Positions 8,434 to 15,658 of a stretch of 23,868 nucleotides of DNA are shown piece by piece. Source of the stretch: a virus. Numbering within the stretch: the first letter of the stretch is position 1; the number at the start of each line of letters is the position of its first letter. The stretch covers positions 1-23,868 of the IMG/VR virus record IMGVR_UViG_3300017759_000084, one strand, 5' to 3'. The notes under the pieces were generated by a model. It was not told where the DNA came from, ran no database searches, and worked only from the letters and a program-made list of their open reading frames with translations. Position numbers and translations under genes: made by a program.

Positions 8434-11400
8434 ATGACCGTAAGCAGCACAACCACAAAGAATAGCTATTCTGGCAACGGCAGCACCACCGTATTTGCTT
8501 ACGGCTTCAAGGTGTTTGACGAGGATGACCTAACAGTTATCTTGCGTACTGACGCGACTGGCACAGAAACTGTGCAAACCAAGACAACCCACTACACTGT
8601 ATCAGGCGTAGGCAGCGCATCAGGCGGCAACGTAACTTTTGGGACAGCCCCTGCATCCGGCGTCACTGTGGTTATACGCCGTGCATCACCGCTTACACAG
8701 ACAACAGACTACACTCCTAACGACCCGTTCCCAGCAGCTTCACACGAAGACGCGCTAGACAACCTGACATTTATTGCGCAGCAGCAACAAGAAGAGATAG
8801 ACCGCGCTATTAAGCTGTCACGCACAAACACTATGACTTCAACAGAGTTTACTGTTGGTGCTACTGACCGTGCGAATAAAGTTTTGGCGTTTGACAGTAG
8901 CGGTGAGATTAGCGTAACGCAGGAGATTGGCACATTCCAAGGTAATTGGGCGGCTTCGACTGCCTATGCAGAGCGTGACTTGGTGAAGGACACCAGTACG
9001 AATAACATCTTTATTGTTAATTCTGCACACACAAGCTCTGGCTCTCAGCCTCTAACGACAAATACTAACTCTTCCAAATATGACTTGATTGTAGATGCTG
9101 CGTCAGCAACGACTTCCGCATCTGCGGCGGCAACATCGGCTACAGCGGCGGCTTCTAGCGCGACGGCGGCTGCTGCAAGTGAAACTGCTGCGGCAACGTC
9201 CGAGACAAATGCCGCTACCAGCGCGACAAACGCCGGAACAAGCGAAACCAATGCTGCAAATAGCGCCACATCTGCCGCATCAAGCGCCACAACAGCTACA
9301 ACAAAAGCATCAGAGGCATCCACATCGGCTTCCAATGCGGCAACCAGCGCAACAAGTGCGGCAACATCAGCTACCGCTGCCGCTACAAGTGCTACGGCTG
9401 CTGCGGCATCTCAGACAGCAGCGGCAACCAGTGCCACTAACGCGGCTACTTCTGCTACGACAGCCACAACGCAAGCCAGCACGGCTACCACAAAGGCGTC
9501 AGAGGCCGCTACAAGCGCCACCAATGCAGCGACCAGCGCCACATCAGCATCAACAGCACAGACCGCAGCTGAGACTGCCCAGACAGCGGCAGAAGCTGCA
9601 AAAACAGCGGCAGAGCTTGCTGCTGACAACTTTGACGACACTTACCTTGGCGCAAAATCTAGTGACCCAACGGTAGACAATGACGGCGATGCCTTAACCG
9701 CTGGTGATTTGTATTTTAATACAACCAGTGACCAGCTTAAATACTACACAGGCTCTGCGTGGGTAGCTATTGCTCCAGGTATTGCGAATGTGTCAGAGGA
9801 CACCAGTCCCCAGCTTGGCGGCAACCTGGACCTAAATAGCAACGACATCACTGGCACTGGCAACATTTCAACAACTGGTAGTGCAACATTTACCACTGCC
9901 GACAATGACGCACAGCTTACCCTTATATCCACAGATTCAGACGAAAATACTGGCCCAATGCTCTTGTTGGATAGGAACTCAAGCAGTCCAGCAAACAGCG
10001 ATATTCTTTCAAGAATTAAAACCACTGGCAGAAATAACGCTGGGCAAAGTTTTACCGCATCTCTTTTTCAAACAAAAATAAATGATGTTACCGATGGTGG
10101 AGAAGATGCAGAGTTTAAAATAGAAACAATGACAGCCGGAAGCGTTGTCAATCGTTTACATATTACTCCCAGTGAATTGGTAATAAATGATGGTAGCATA
10201 GATAGTGACTTCCGTGTTGAGTCTGACGGCAACGCCAACATGCTTTTTGTTGATGCGGGTAATGATAGAGTCGGCATCGGCACTGCGTCACCCGCAAAGC
10301 CATTAACAGTGGTTGGTGGAGATTTCAGCACTGTTTTGCTAGATAACTCCAACTCATCCCACGGCACACAAATTCTTTTTCAAGCAAATGGCGCAACCAA
10401 CTCGGGCGCAGACATTCAAATGTCTGACGCTGGTGGTATGAAAATTAGAACGCTTGCCGTTGAGCCTTTAAGTTTTCACACCTCCGCTTCCGCTGGTTCG
10501 CCATCTGAACATATGCGTATCGACACTAGCGGCAATGTGCTGGTTGGCAAGACGGCATCAGGCATTGCAAACAACGGTATCGAACTCCGTGCCAATGACG
10601 ATGTTCTGATAACCAAAGATGGTGCTACGGCTTTATATTTGAACCGTAAATCGAGTGACGGTGAGATAATAGAGTTCAGGAAAGACGGCACAGGGGTTGG
10701 CGTTATCGGCACTCAAAACTGGGGCATCGGCACTGCGTCACCAACATCATCAAGCGGTGGAAAACTACTAGCTATTGAAACCACTGCTAATGAACACACC
10801 AACTTAGTTTTCAACACTGCCAACACAGGTAGAAATGGCATTATCGAAGGACGCCGCACTGGACGTTCTGGTTCGGAACGATTTGCACAAATCAATATTC
10901 AGAACGACAGTGACAATGGAGAGATACGTTTTTATACTGCGGGTTCTGGGAGTGATGTAAGTGAGCGGGCCAGATTGGATAGTTCGGGCCGATTTGCTGT
11001 CGGTAAAGTGCCAGACGCAAACTTTAACATTGGCGTTGAGTTTAACCCTGCTGGATATTTGATAGCGAGTAACGCTAATGATAAAGCTGGTTATTTCAAC
11101 AGAAATACTGACGGTGAATTATTATCAATTCATCGTAGCAGCGCACAAGTCGGCAGTGTCAGTGTCACAACGTCTGGCACAACGTACAACACAACCTCAG
11201 ACATTCGCCTCAAGCAAGACATAGAACCTCTAGTCGCAACCGACAAGCTGATGGCTATGAACCCCGTGTCATACGCTTGGAAGGCTGACCCTGACGGCCC
11301 ACGCTCTATGGGCTTCATTGCACAGGAAATGCAAGAGGTGATGCCAGAGGCAGTAAGCACTGGCGATGACGAGGATGCGATGATGTCTATGGATTACGGA

Positions 11401-11493
11401 CGCATTACTCCGATATTGGTGTCGGCGTTGCAGGATGCTCACAGGAAAATCGAACAACTAGAACAGCGACTAGCTGATATGGAGGCTAAGTAA
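8434..11493 (+). CDS. Tail fibre with T7 gp17-type N-terminus, heptad shaft and C-terminal S74 chaperone
   Basis: This 1019-residue fibre has three visible parts. Residues 1-~135 resemble the T7 gp17 N-terminal virion-attachment domain (SYSGNGSTTVFAYGF, then HEDALDNL and QQQQEEIDRA). Residues ~221-400 are an Ala/Ser/Thr heptad shaft as in lambda Stf-like fibres. The rest is beta-rich, with a GDLYFNT...YYTGSAWV module, SPQLGGNLDLN, two GIGTASP motifs and a MRIDTSGN turn. The C-terminus is a Peptidase_S74 intramolecular chaperone: SDIRLKQDIEPL has the expected Ser922 and Lys927, followed by MGFIAQEMQEVMPEAV and a final coiled coil. In this family the chaperone trimerises the fibre and is then cut off just before the Ser. 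A clear AAGGAG site lies 7 bases before the ATG, after a 44-base gap. Confidence 0.93.
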   Translation: MTVSSTTTKNSYSGNGSTTVFAYGFKVFDEDDLTVILRTDATGTETVQTKTTHYTVSGVGSASGGNVTFGTAPASGVTVVIRRASPLTQTTDYTPNDPFPAASHEDALDNLTFIAQQQQEEIDRAIKLSRTNTMTSTEFTVGATDRANKVLAFDSSGEISVTQEIGTFQGNWAASTAYAERDLVKDTSTNNIFIVNSAHTSSGSQPLTTNTNSSKYDLIVDAASATTSASAAATSATAAASSATAAAASETAAATSETNAATSATNAGTSETNAANSATSAASSATTATTKASEASTSASNAATSATSAATSATAAATSATAAAASQTAAATSATNAATSATTATTQASTATTKASEAATSATNAATSATSASTAQTAAETAQTAAEAAKTAAELAADNFDDTYLGAKSSDPTVDNDGDALTAGDLYFNTTSDQLKYYTGSAWVAIAPGIANVSEDTSPQLGGNLDLNSNDITGTGNISTTGSATFTTADNDAQLTLISTDSDENTGPMLLLDRNSSSPANSDILSRIKTTGRNNAGQSFTASLFQTKINDVTDGGEDAEFKIETMTAGSVVNRLHITPSELVINDGSIDSDFRVESDGNANMLFVDAGNDRVGIGTASPAKPLTVVGGDFSTVLLDNSNSSHGTQILFQANGATNSGADIQMSDAGGMKIRTLAVEPLSFHTSASAGSPSEHMRIDTSGNVLVGKTASGIANNGIELRANDDVLITKDGATALYLNRKSSDGEIIEFRKDGTGVGVIGTQNWGIGTASPTSSSGGKLLAIETTANEHTNLVFNTANTGRNGIIEGRRTGRSGSERFAQINIQNDSDNGEIRFYTAGSGSDVSERARLDSSGRFAVGKVPDANFNIGVEFNPAGYLIASNANDKAGYFNRNTDGELLSIHRSSAQVGSVSVTTSGTTYNTTSDIRLKQDIEPLVATDKLMAMNPVSYAWKADPDGPRSMGFIAQEMQEVMPEAVSTGDDEDAMMSMDYGRITPILVSALQDAHRKIEQLEQRLADMEAK
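9095..9640 (+). repeat. Ala/Ser/Thr heptad-repeat shaft in the tail fibre
   Basis: In the fibre frame this stretch is almost only A, S, T, with regular N, E, K or Q, in a 7-residue rhythm (AATSATN, AATSETN, AAASQTA). A longer module, TTKASEA followed by TSA-x-NAATSATSA, occurs twice, at about 9297-9360 and 9486-9550, with many silent differences. This resembles the phage fibre repeat of lambda Stf-type shafts. Long open frames in other registers and on the opposite strand here are by-products of the composition. Confidence 0.85.
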
Positions 11494-12002
11494 TGGCTAA
11501 CTTTATTGGCCCAAGCACATGGAATCTAGGTGGTTCTGTGCGGCAAGTTATTCAAAATACCAGTGCTACCCGTTTTGGACATATTTCTGGAAGTTCACCA
11601 TCTGCTGTTCAAAACATAAATGTAACAATTACGCCAACTAGTAGCTCAAGCAAAGTGTTGGTTATTTTTAATGTCGTAGTTGGACACAATTCTATGGGTA
11701 ACTACCAATTTTACTTATACAAAAATGGTAGTTCGATTGGCTATAACGGTACATCAGGAGGTTCTTCTCCACAGGCTTCTGTTCCCGGCCCAGCAAGGAG
11801 TGAAACACCGCACGAAGCTCATCTTAAAACCCTGATGTTTTTAGACAGCCCAAGCACAACAAATTCAACGCTATATCAGCTTTATCATTCTGATGCTTGG
11901 GATGGCAGTACTGCGTATTTTAATCGTCCGTATTCTTTTGCCTCACACCAAGATGACGGCAATTATATGTCAACCATGATAGCAATGGAGATAGCGCAAT
12001 GA
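11493..12002 (+). CDS. Probable tail-fibre tip / accessory fibre protein
   Basis: A 169-residue beta-rich protein. It opens with a Gly/Ser-rich stretch and VRQVIQNTSATRFGH, continues with VTITPTSSSSKVLVIFNVV, and ends in STMIAMEIAQ. The ITPTSSSSK-hydrophobic pattern and the closing M-x-A-MEIA strand recur in small structural proteins next to fibre genes in marine phages. No signal peptide, Cys or catalytic motif is visible. The ATG shares its A with the TAA of the fibre gene, so the two are probably co-translated. The likely role is a receptor-contacting or fibre-associated protein; the function is inferred from context and fold style only. Confidence 0.6.
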   Translation: MANFIGPSTWNLGGSVRQVIQNTSATRFGHISGSSPSAVQNINVTITPTSSSSKVLVIFNVVVGHNSMGNYQFYLYKNGSSIGYNGTSGGSSPQASVPGPARSETPHEAHLKTLMFLDSPSTTNSTLYQLYHSDAWDGSTAYFNRPYSFASHQDDGNYMSTMIAMEIAQ

Positions 12003-12340
12003 TTACAAATGCTCATTATGATGCGCTGTTTTCTCTAAACCCATCTGTTCGTTGGGCCGAAGAAGATGGCGATAGCCTTGTTCCTTATGATGCCGATAAC
12101 AATCAAGTAAGTGACGTTAATTGGGATGCTGTAAATACTAAAGCAGCAGAGTTACTTGCGGCAACAAACCTGAGTTTCTTGCGAAAAGAACGTAATTCTC
12201 GCATTGCTGAAACCGATTGGTGGGCAAACTCTGACACTCCAGATATGACATCTGAGCAAACCACATATCGTCAAGCTCTCAGAGATATCACCAACTCATA
12301 TCAATCGCTGGACGATGTTGTCTGGCCCACCAAGCCGTAG
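11999..12340 (+). CDS. Tail assembly chaperone-like protein
   Basis: A 113-residue protein. Its C-terminal half (FLRKERNSRIAETDWWAN, then YRQALRDITNSYQSLDDVVWP) has the RN-x-x-I-A-x-TDW...YRQALRDI pattern of phage tail-assembly chaperones/fibre-assembly proteins (Phage_tail_APC type). The N-terminal half (DALFSLNPSVRWAE, VPYDADNNQVS) is less conserved. Such proteins are usually encoded next to the fibre whose folding they assist. The ATG overlaps the previous stop by 4 bases (ATGA). Confidence 0.72.
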   Translation: MITNAHYDALFSLNPSVRWAEEDGDSLVPYDADNNQVSDVNWDAVNTKAAELLAATNLSFLRKERNSRIAETDWWANSDTPDMTSEQTTYRQALRDITNSYQSLDDVVWPTKP

Positions 12341-12349
12341 GAGTAGAAA

Positions 12350-12706
12350 ATGGCTAACACATACACTTGGGACTTCCCAGCACTTGATGTTTGCAATGAG
12401 GCGCAGAACGGACACTCTGATTGCATCAAGACAATCCACTGGCGTCTAACTGCTGTATCTGACAGCGAGACAAATGCTGATGGCGAGGCACTAAATGTCA
12501 CAGCCTACGGCACTGCTGCTGTAGAAACACCAGACGAGGGTGACAGCGACTATGTTGCTTTCGATGACATCACAAAGGACTGGTGCAAGACAAAGACGCT
12601 AGAGGCTTTGGAAAAGACCGAAGCTGAAATGCAGACAATGCTTGATGAGCAGATGGCTGCTCTTGCCAACCCGCCAATGCGTCAAGCTGTTCCGGCTGGT
12701 TGGTAA
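12350..12706 (+). CDS. DUF7936-like conserved phage protein
   Basis: A 118-residue acidic protein starting with YTWDFPALDV, then IHWRLTAVSDS and ALNVTAYGTAAV, with DDITKDWC in the middle and a Glu-rich helix before a short PVPAGW-like tail. The YTW-F-PALDV...VHWRLT pattern is that of a widespread phage family of unknown function (DUF7936 as I recall it), commonly close to fibre genes. A good TAGGAGT ribosome site lies before the ATG, and its stop overlaps the following tiny gene (TAATG). A structural or assembly role near the fibre is possible; no enzymatic motif is seen. Confidence 0.7.
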   Translation: MANTYTWDFPALDVCNEAQNGHSDCIKTIHWRLTAVSDSETNADGEALNVTAYGTAAVETPDEGDSDYVAFDDITKDWCKTKTLEALEKTEAEMQTMLDEQMAALANPPMRQAVPAGW

Positions 12707-12876
12707 TGGCAAAGCCTACAGCCACATCTGTACAGGCCCAGATAGATACCCACGAAGCTGTATGTGCTGAACGCTGGAAAGAAACCATTCTGCGGATTAA
12801 GCGGATTGAACATATTATGATTGGGACTGCTGGCACGACGATTGTGCTTTTACTTAATTTGGTAATGAGCAACTGA
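12706..12876 (+). CDS. XhlA-like single-TM protein, candidate accessory holin (56 aa)
   Basis: A 56-residue ORF beginning MAKPTATSVQ. A soluble helix (AQIDTHEAVCAERWKETILR) runs through IKRIEHI into one hydrophobic segment (IMIGTAGTTIVLLLNLVM) at the C-terminus. The layout of a heptad-like helix rich in E/R and a KRIE box followed by a C-terminal TM is that of haemolysin XhlA-type lysis proteins. Its ATG shares a base with the previous TAA, and the next gene starts 1 base after its stop. Small size, membrane segment and position at the head of the lysis module support an auxiliary lysis role. XhlA assignment is by pattern only. Confidence 0.68.
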   Translation: MAKPTATSVQAQIDTHEAVCAERWKETILRIKRIEHIMIGTAGTTIVLLLNLVMSN

Positions 12877-12877
12877 T

Positions 12878-13060
12878 GTGGAAACGATTGTTGCTTTTGC
12901 GCTGTATGTTTTTGTAGATACCAAGCGGGTGCCAGAGGTCATGCGCTTTAGAAACATTGAGGAGTGTACTTTCTTTGCAAAGAAGCTACACGCCCAAGGC
13001 AAGAAGATTACTGCGTACTGCATCCCCGAAGCCGTTAGTAAGACTATGAAGGTGTACTGA
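12878..13060 (+). CDS. Small Cys-pair protein with hydrophobic N-terminus
   Basis: A 60-residue protein with a GTG start 1 base after the previous TGA. It has a hydrophobic opening (IVAFALYVFV), then MRFRNIEECTFFAKKL and a closing ITAYCIP; two Cys at 30 and 48. Similar short proteins recur in marine phage lysis regions, without known function. The layout matches that of the genes at 14197 and 20088 (hydrophobic start, first Cys near residue 30-37, second Cys near the end), suggesting exported or membrane-anchored proteins with one possible disulphide. Its stop overlaps the next ATG (TGATG). Confidence 0.6.
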   Translation: METIVAFALYVFVDTKRVPEVMRFRNIEECTFFAKKLHAQGKKITAYCIPEAVSKTMKVY

Positions 13061-13521
13061 TGATTGACCCTATCACGGCGTTTAGCGCAGTCAGTGCAGC
13101 TAGTGGCGCTATATCCAGCGCTATCAAGGCAGGCCGTGACTTATCGTCTCTTGGCGGTCCTATTGCCAAGTATGCTAAGGCAGAGGCCGAGCTGAACTTC
13201 GGCGCTACCAGAAAAAAGAACAGCATCTTTTCCAAGATGACTGGCGCTGAACAGGCTGGCATCGACGAGTTCTTCCGTAAAGAAGAGCTGGACAATATGC
13301 GCAAAGAGATGCGTTCAATCTTTAACCTTTATGGAAAACCTGGGCAATGGGAGCGGCTTCAGGCTGAGATAGCTAAGCAACGTGCATTGCAGAAAGAGGA
13401 GCTTGAACACAGGGCGAAGATGCGTGACAGACTAATAATGTGGACTGTGGTGCCTTTGATAGTAATAGCAGGCGCTGCGCTACTGTTTTATCTTGTTACG
13501 TTCTTGAAGAGCTTGAAGTAG
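13060..13521 (+). CDS. Conserved phage protein with C-terminal membrane anchor
   Basis: A 153-residue protein. The N-terminal ~25 residues are small and amphipathic (ITAFSAVSAASGAISSAIKAG). A basic central part includes ATRKKNSIFSKMTGAEQ and an FRKEELDNMRKEMRSIF helix, followed by YGKPGQWERLQAEIAKQR. A coiled-coil helix then leads into one strong TM (LIMWTVVPLIVIAGAALLFYLV) at residues ~124-147. Similar proteins occur next to holins in marine phages, and the function is unknown. A C-terminal-anchored coiled-coil protein in a lysis region could be a lysis regulator or an envelope-spanning factor, but there is no spanin lipobox. It overlaps its upstream neighbour (TGATG) and ends 1 base before the next start. 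Confidence 0.6.
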   Translation: MIDPITAFSAVSAASGAISSAIKAGRDLSSLGGPIAKYAKAEAELNFGATRKKNSIFSKMTGAEQAGIDEFFRKEELDNMRKEMRSIFNLYGKPGQWERLQAEIAKQRALQKEELEHRAKMRDRLIMWTVVPLIVIAGAALLFYLVTFLKSLK

Positions 13522-13522
13522 C

Positions 13523-13942
13523 TTGTCCACAAAGACCGGACTGGCTGGGGAGTTTATAGTCTGTTCATCAATCCTACAGCTAGAGGGTGACTGGAAGGTA
13601 GTCCACACACCCCAAGATAAGATAGACGTACTGGCTTTTGATGGTTCGTTTTTCTTGCGCGTAAGTGTAAAGACTAGCAAGATATCGTCGGACAAAGATG
13701 GCAGGAGGCCCAACTACCACTTTCAAAACGGCAGCGGCTCAAAGAAAAAGACACTGCCAAACACAGAGGAGATAGACATTGTGGCACACTGTTTTCTGGA
13801 TGACCGAAGGGTTGCGTATTACGCCGCCGAACAGGTGCGCCAGTACAGCCAAAGGCGTCCGTTGTGTTACGCCAATTCGCCGTCTTTTGAACAAGACACT
13901 TGGGACAGGGCGGTGCAGATTGTGCAAGGTAGGCTGAAGTGA
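13523..13942 (+). CDS. PD-(D/E)XK nuclease-like protein (resolvase fold)
   Basis: A 139-residue protein. A TTG start is chosen because the conserved N-terminal GLAGEF motif begins only five residues later; any downstream start would remove it. Residues GLAGEF (Glu10), IDVLAF (Asp35) and RVSVKTSK (Lys50) line up with the E...D...(E/Q)xK core of Holliday-junction-resolvase-like PD-(D/E)XK proteins of phages. The usual E/Q two residues before the Lys is replaced by Ser48, so catalysis may be altered. A C-terminal helix (EQVRQYSQRR) and DTWDRAVQIVQG follow. It is unusual to find it among membrane lysis genes. It may process DNA late or be a stray auxiliary gene. Confidence 0.65.
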   Translation: MSTKTGLAGEFIVCSSILQLEGDWKVVHTPQDKIDVLAFDGSFFLRVSVKTSKISSDKDGRRPNYHFQNGSGSKKKTLPNTEEIDIVAHCFLDDRRVAYYAAEQVRQYSQRRPLCYANSPSFEQDTWDRAVQIVQGRLK

Positions 13943-13993
13943 AGATGTGGGCCTTACATCAGAGGACAACTGAAGAGCAAGCGAGGATAAATC

Positions 13994-14197
13994 GTGGCAG
14001 AGTTAACAATGGAGCGCTTTCTCAAGTGGAAGATACTACCCCGCTTGATGATGATTATGATGTCAATATCGGCTTGGCGGGTAGTGGAGTGGTTCATGCT
14101 TATACCGGAGCCAACAAGCCAACAGGCAGCGCTGGTTAGCGTCGTAACGGGCGCTATGACAGGCGCTTTTGCCGTTTGGCTGGGGCATGAAAAGTAA
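13994..14197 (+). CDS. Two-TM small membrane protein, candidate holin
   Basis: A 67-residue protein with a GTG start preceded by GCGAGGATAAATC, a usable ribosome site. A basic, Met-rich first segment (RFLKWKILPRLMMIMMSISAWRVVEWFM) contains TM1. A short loop (LIPEPTSQQ) leads to TM2 (AALVSVVTGAMTGAFAVWLGHE). The VSVVTGAMTGAF-x-x-W core recurs in small proteins of marine phages, commonly unannotated; two TMs, a positively charged N-terminus and location by the lysis genes fit a class-II holin. An overlapping frame from 13939 lacks such features and was not chosen. The TAA overlaps the next ATG. Confidence 0.68.
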   Translation: MAELTMERFLKWKILPRLMMIMMSISAWRVVEWFMLIPEPTSQQAALVSVVTGAMTGAFAVWLGHEK

Positions 14198-14379
14198 TGC
14201 AGTGGATGCTTGTAATGGCTTTTGCCATAGGCTCAGGAGAGATTGACTACAAAATACACGCAATCAGCGACACGATGGCTGGCTGCTACTACGAGAAGAC
14301 ATTGCTTGATTGGGATGCGGATTACCCAGCTAACCAAGATGCTTTCTGCATCCGTGTAACAGAGGAGAATCTGCCGTGA
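14197..14379 (+). CDS. Small Cys-pair protein with hydrophobic N-terminus
   Basis: A 60-residue protein opening with a short hydrophobic stretch (MQWMLVMAFAIGSG), then an acidic body with ISDTMAGCYYEKTLL and ending QDAFCIRVTEE; Cys at 30 and 51. The N-terminus could be a short signal or membrane anchor. Comparable proteins (hydrophobic start, MA-x-C-aromatic, then A-x-CI near the end) are common and unannotated in marine phage lysis modules. The start overlaps the previous stop (TAATG), and its own TGA overlaps the GTG of the holin gene. No function is assigned. Confidence 0.58.
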   Translation: MQWMLVMAFAIGSGEIDYKIHAISDTMAGCYYEKTLLDWDADYPANQDAFCIRVTEENLP

Positions 14380-14753
14380 TACAGATGTTGATACCTGCTG
14401 TAACCGAGCTTGCTGGTGGCTGGCTCAAGGGCAAGGCGGCAGAGAAGGCTGCGAAGAGCCAAGTAAAGGTAGCCAAGGCAGAAGCTGAGGCGGAGGTCAT
14501 GCGCGTAGCTGCCACACACGAGGCAGGCTGGGAGAAGGTGATGGCCGAGGCCAGCAAGGATAGCTGGAAAGACGAGGCCTGGACAATTTTGTTTATAGCC
14601 ATTATCGCCATGTGCTTTATTCCCCCTCTACAGCCATACGTCGAGCGCGGCTTCGATGCCCTTGCCCGTACGCCGTCATGGTTCCAGTGGGCGATGTATG
14701 CTAGTATAGGTGCGTCATTTGGATTGAGGGGCTTGAACAAGTTAAAGCGATGA
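14376..14753 (+). CDS. Holin, GTA-type three-TM family (GTA_holin_3TM-like)
   Basis: A 125-residue protein (GTG start overlapping the previous TGA). It has a small hydrophobic N-terminus (MLIPAVTELAGGWL), a long Ala/Lys/Glu helix, then DEAWTILFIAIIAMCFIPPLQPYVERGF as the second TM and WFQWAMYASIGASFGLRGL as the third. DEAW-T..., the P-x-x-QP-x-V-x-x-GF loop and the closing ASFG-R are the usual signature of the three-TM holin family first described from gene transfer agents of alphaproteobacteria. It would form the lesions that release the endolysin encoded at 15212. This is the best holin candidate in the window. Confidence 0.83.
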   Translation: MIQMLIPAVTELAGGWLKGKAAEKAAKSQVKVAKAEAEAEVMRVAATHEAGWEKVMAEASKDSWKDEAWTILFIAIIAMCFIPPLQPYVERGFDALARTPSWFQWAMYASIGASFGLRGLNKLKR

Positions 14754-14947
14754 GAAAGCCAGTAAAGCGCAAAACAAAGTCACGGGTAAACGAGGCTGGT
14801 AATTACACCAAGCCTACCATGCGGAAAAACCTGTTCAACAAAATCAAGGCAGGTGGCAAGGGAGGCAAGCCTGGGCAGTGGTCAGCGCGTAAGGCGCAGA
14901 TGCTTGCCAAGCAGTACAAAGCTAAGGGTGGGGGATATAAAAACTGA
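14750..14947 (+). CDS. Small basic DUF5872-like protein
   Basis: A 65-residue, very Lys/Arg-rich protein without hydrophobic segments. It contains RVNEAGNYTKPTMRKNLFNKIKAG and ends KPGQWSARKAQMLA. The VN-AGNYTKP-MRK-LFN-IKA...KPGQWSARKAQ-LA pattern is that of DUF5872-type proteins common in marine phages. Function unknown; the charge suggests nucleic-acid binding, perhaps a virion or packaging-associated protein. The start overlaps the holin stop (ATGA), and its own stop overlaps the next ATG. Confidence 0.75.
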   Translation: MRKPVKRKTKSRVNEAGNYTKPTMRKNLFNKIKAGGKGGKPGQWSARKAQMLAKQYKAKGGGYKN

Positions 14948-15207
14948 TGCCTATGAAGAAGTCACAGAGGAGTCTCCGTGCTTGGACCAAGCAAAAGTGG
15001 CGGACAAAAAGCGGTAAACCGTCTACTCAGGGCGCGAAGGCGACGGGCGAGAGATATCTCCCATCGGCTGCTATTAACGCTCTCTCTGCGAAAGAATACG
15101 CGGCGACCACTAGGGCAAAGAGAAAGGCTACGAAAGCGGGTAAGCAGGTGAGCAAGCAGCCCAAGAAGATTGCAAAGAAAACAAGAGCATACAGAAAGGT
15201 GAAGTAA
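14947..15207 (+). CDS. Small basic DUF5872-like protein (SLRAWTKQKWRTKSGKP)
   Basis: An 86-residue basic protein. The run SLRAWTKQKWRTKSGKPS, then GERYLPSAAINAL and EYAATTRAKRKATKAGKQ, ends in a Lys-rich KQPKKIAKKTRAYRK. This WT-KQKWRTKSGKPS...GERYLP...EYAATTR-KR pattern is a highly conserved but uncharacterised family in marine viruses and some bacteria, which I associate with DUF5872. No membrane segment or Cys is present. Cationic character and the tandem arrangement with the gene at 14750 suggest nucleic-acid binding. The endolysin gene follows after 4 bases. Confidence 0.75.
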   Translation: MPMKKSQRSLRAWTKQKWRTKSGKPSTQGAKATGERYLPSAAINALSAKEYAATTRAKRKATKAGKQVSKQPKKIAKKTRAYRKVK

Positions 15208-15211
15208 ATTC

Positions 15212-15658
15212 ATGCAACTTTCACAAAACTTCACGCTTCGTGAACTTACGAAAAGTCAGACCGCAGAGCGCAAGGGCATCCCTAACGAGCCTAACCAAGA
15301 CCATATAGATAACATGATTGACCTGTGCGACAAGATTCTCCAGCCTGTGCGGGACGAGTTTGGCGCTGTCACTGTTACATCTGGCTACCGCAGCCCTGAG
15401 CTGTGTGTGGCTATCGGCAGTTCGATGAACTCACAACATGCTAAGGGTGAGGCAGCAGACTTCGAGGTGGCTGGCGTATCAAATATGGTTGTGGCCCAGT
15501 GGATTGCAGACAACCTAGACTTCGACCAGCTTATTCTTGAGTGTTATACTGGTGGCAATACAGGGTGGATACACTGTAGCTATGCTCCAGAACCACGCAA
15601 CGAGACGCTTACATACGACAAGGCTAACGGATATAGACACGGTTTGATTGATGGCTAA
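15212..15658 (+). CDS. Endolysin: zinc D-Ala-D-Ala carboxypeptidase-like, peptidase M15 family
   Basis: A 148-residue single-domain peptidase. The opening LSQNFTLRELTKSQTAERK, then LQPVRDEFGAVTVTSGYRSPEL are M15_3 landmarks. The zinc site is visible as SQHAKGEAADFE (His76, Asp83) and WIHCSY (His121), with a likely catalytic Glu110 in DQLILECY. It would cut peptidoglycan stem peptides. No signal peptide is present, so it depends on holin holes. The ATG is preceded by a GGTGAAG site about 14 bases away. Position 0.5 kb after the three-TM holin fits the endolysin role. Confidence 0.9.
   Translation: MQLSQNFTLRELTKSQTAERKGIPNEPNQDHIDNMIDLCDKILQPVRDEFGAVTVTSGYRSPELCVAIGSSMNSQHAKGEAADFEVAGVSNMVVAQWIADNLDFDQLILECYTGGNTGWIHCSYAPEPRNETLTYDKANGYRHGLIDG

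Noticed and set aside
9095-9640. CRISPR-like regular repeats
   Set aside because: The periodicity is in codons of an intact fibre gene, with no constant repeat and no spacers.
9045-9676. Ala/Val-rich minus frame and Gln/Arg/Leu-rich plus frame across the fibre shaft
   Set aside because: Both are by-products of the repeated GCN/ACN/AGC codons of the fibre; no start signals.
13522-13530. Additional DnaA-box-like sites (TTGTCCACA here, also ATATCCACA near 9926 and CTATCCACA near 23552)
   Set aside because: Each has one mismatch and lies within a coding region; single 8-of-9 matches are expected by chance in 24 kb.
13939-14139. 66-codon plus-strand frame overlapping the two-TM protein
   Set aside because: Hydrophilic, no family resemblance; the alternative frame from GTG 13994 has a ribosome site and a recurring two-TM pattern.
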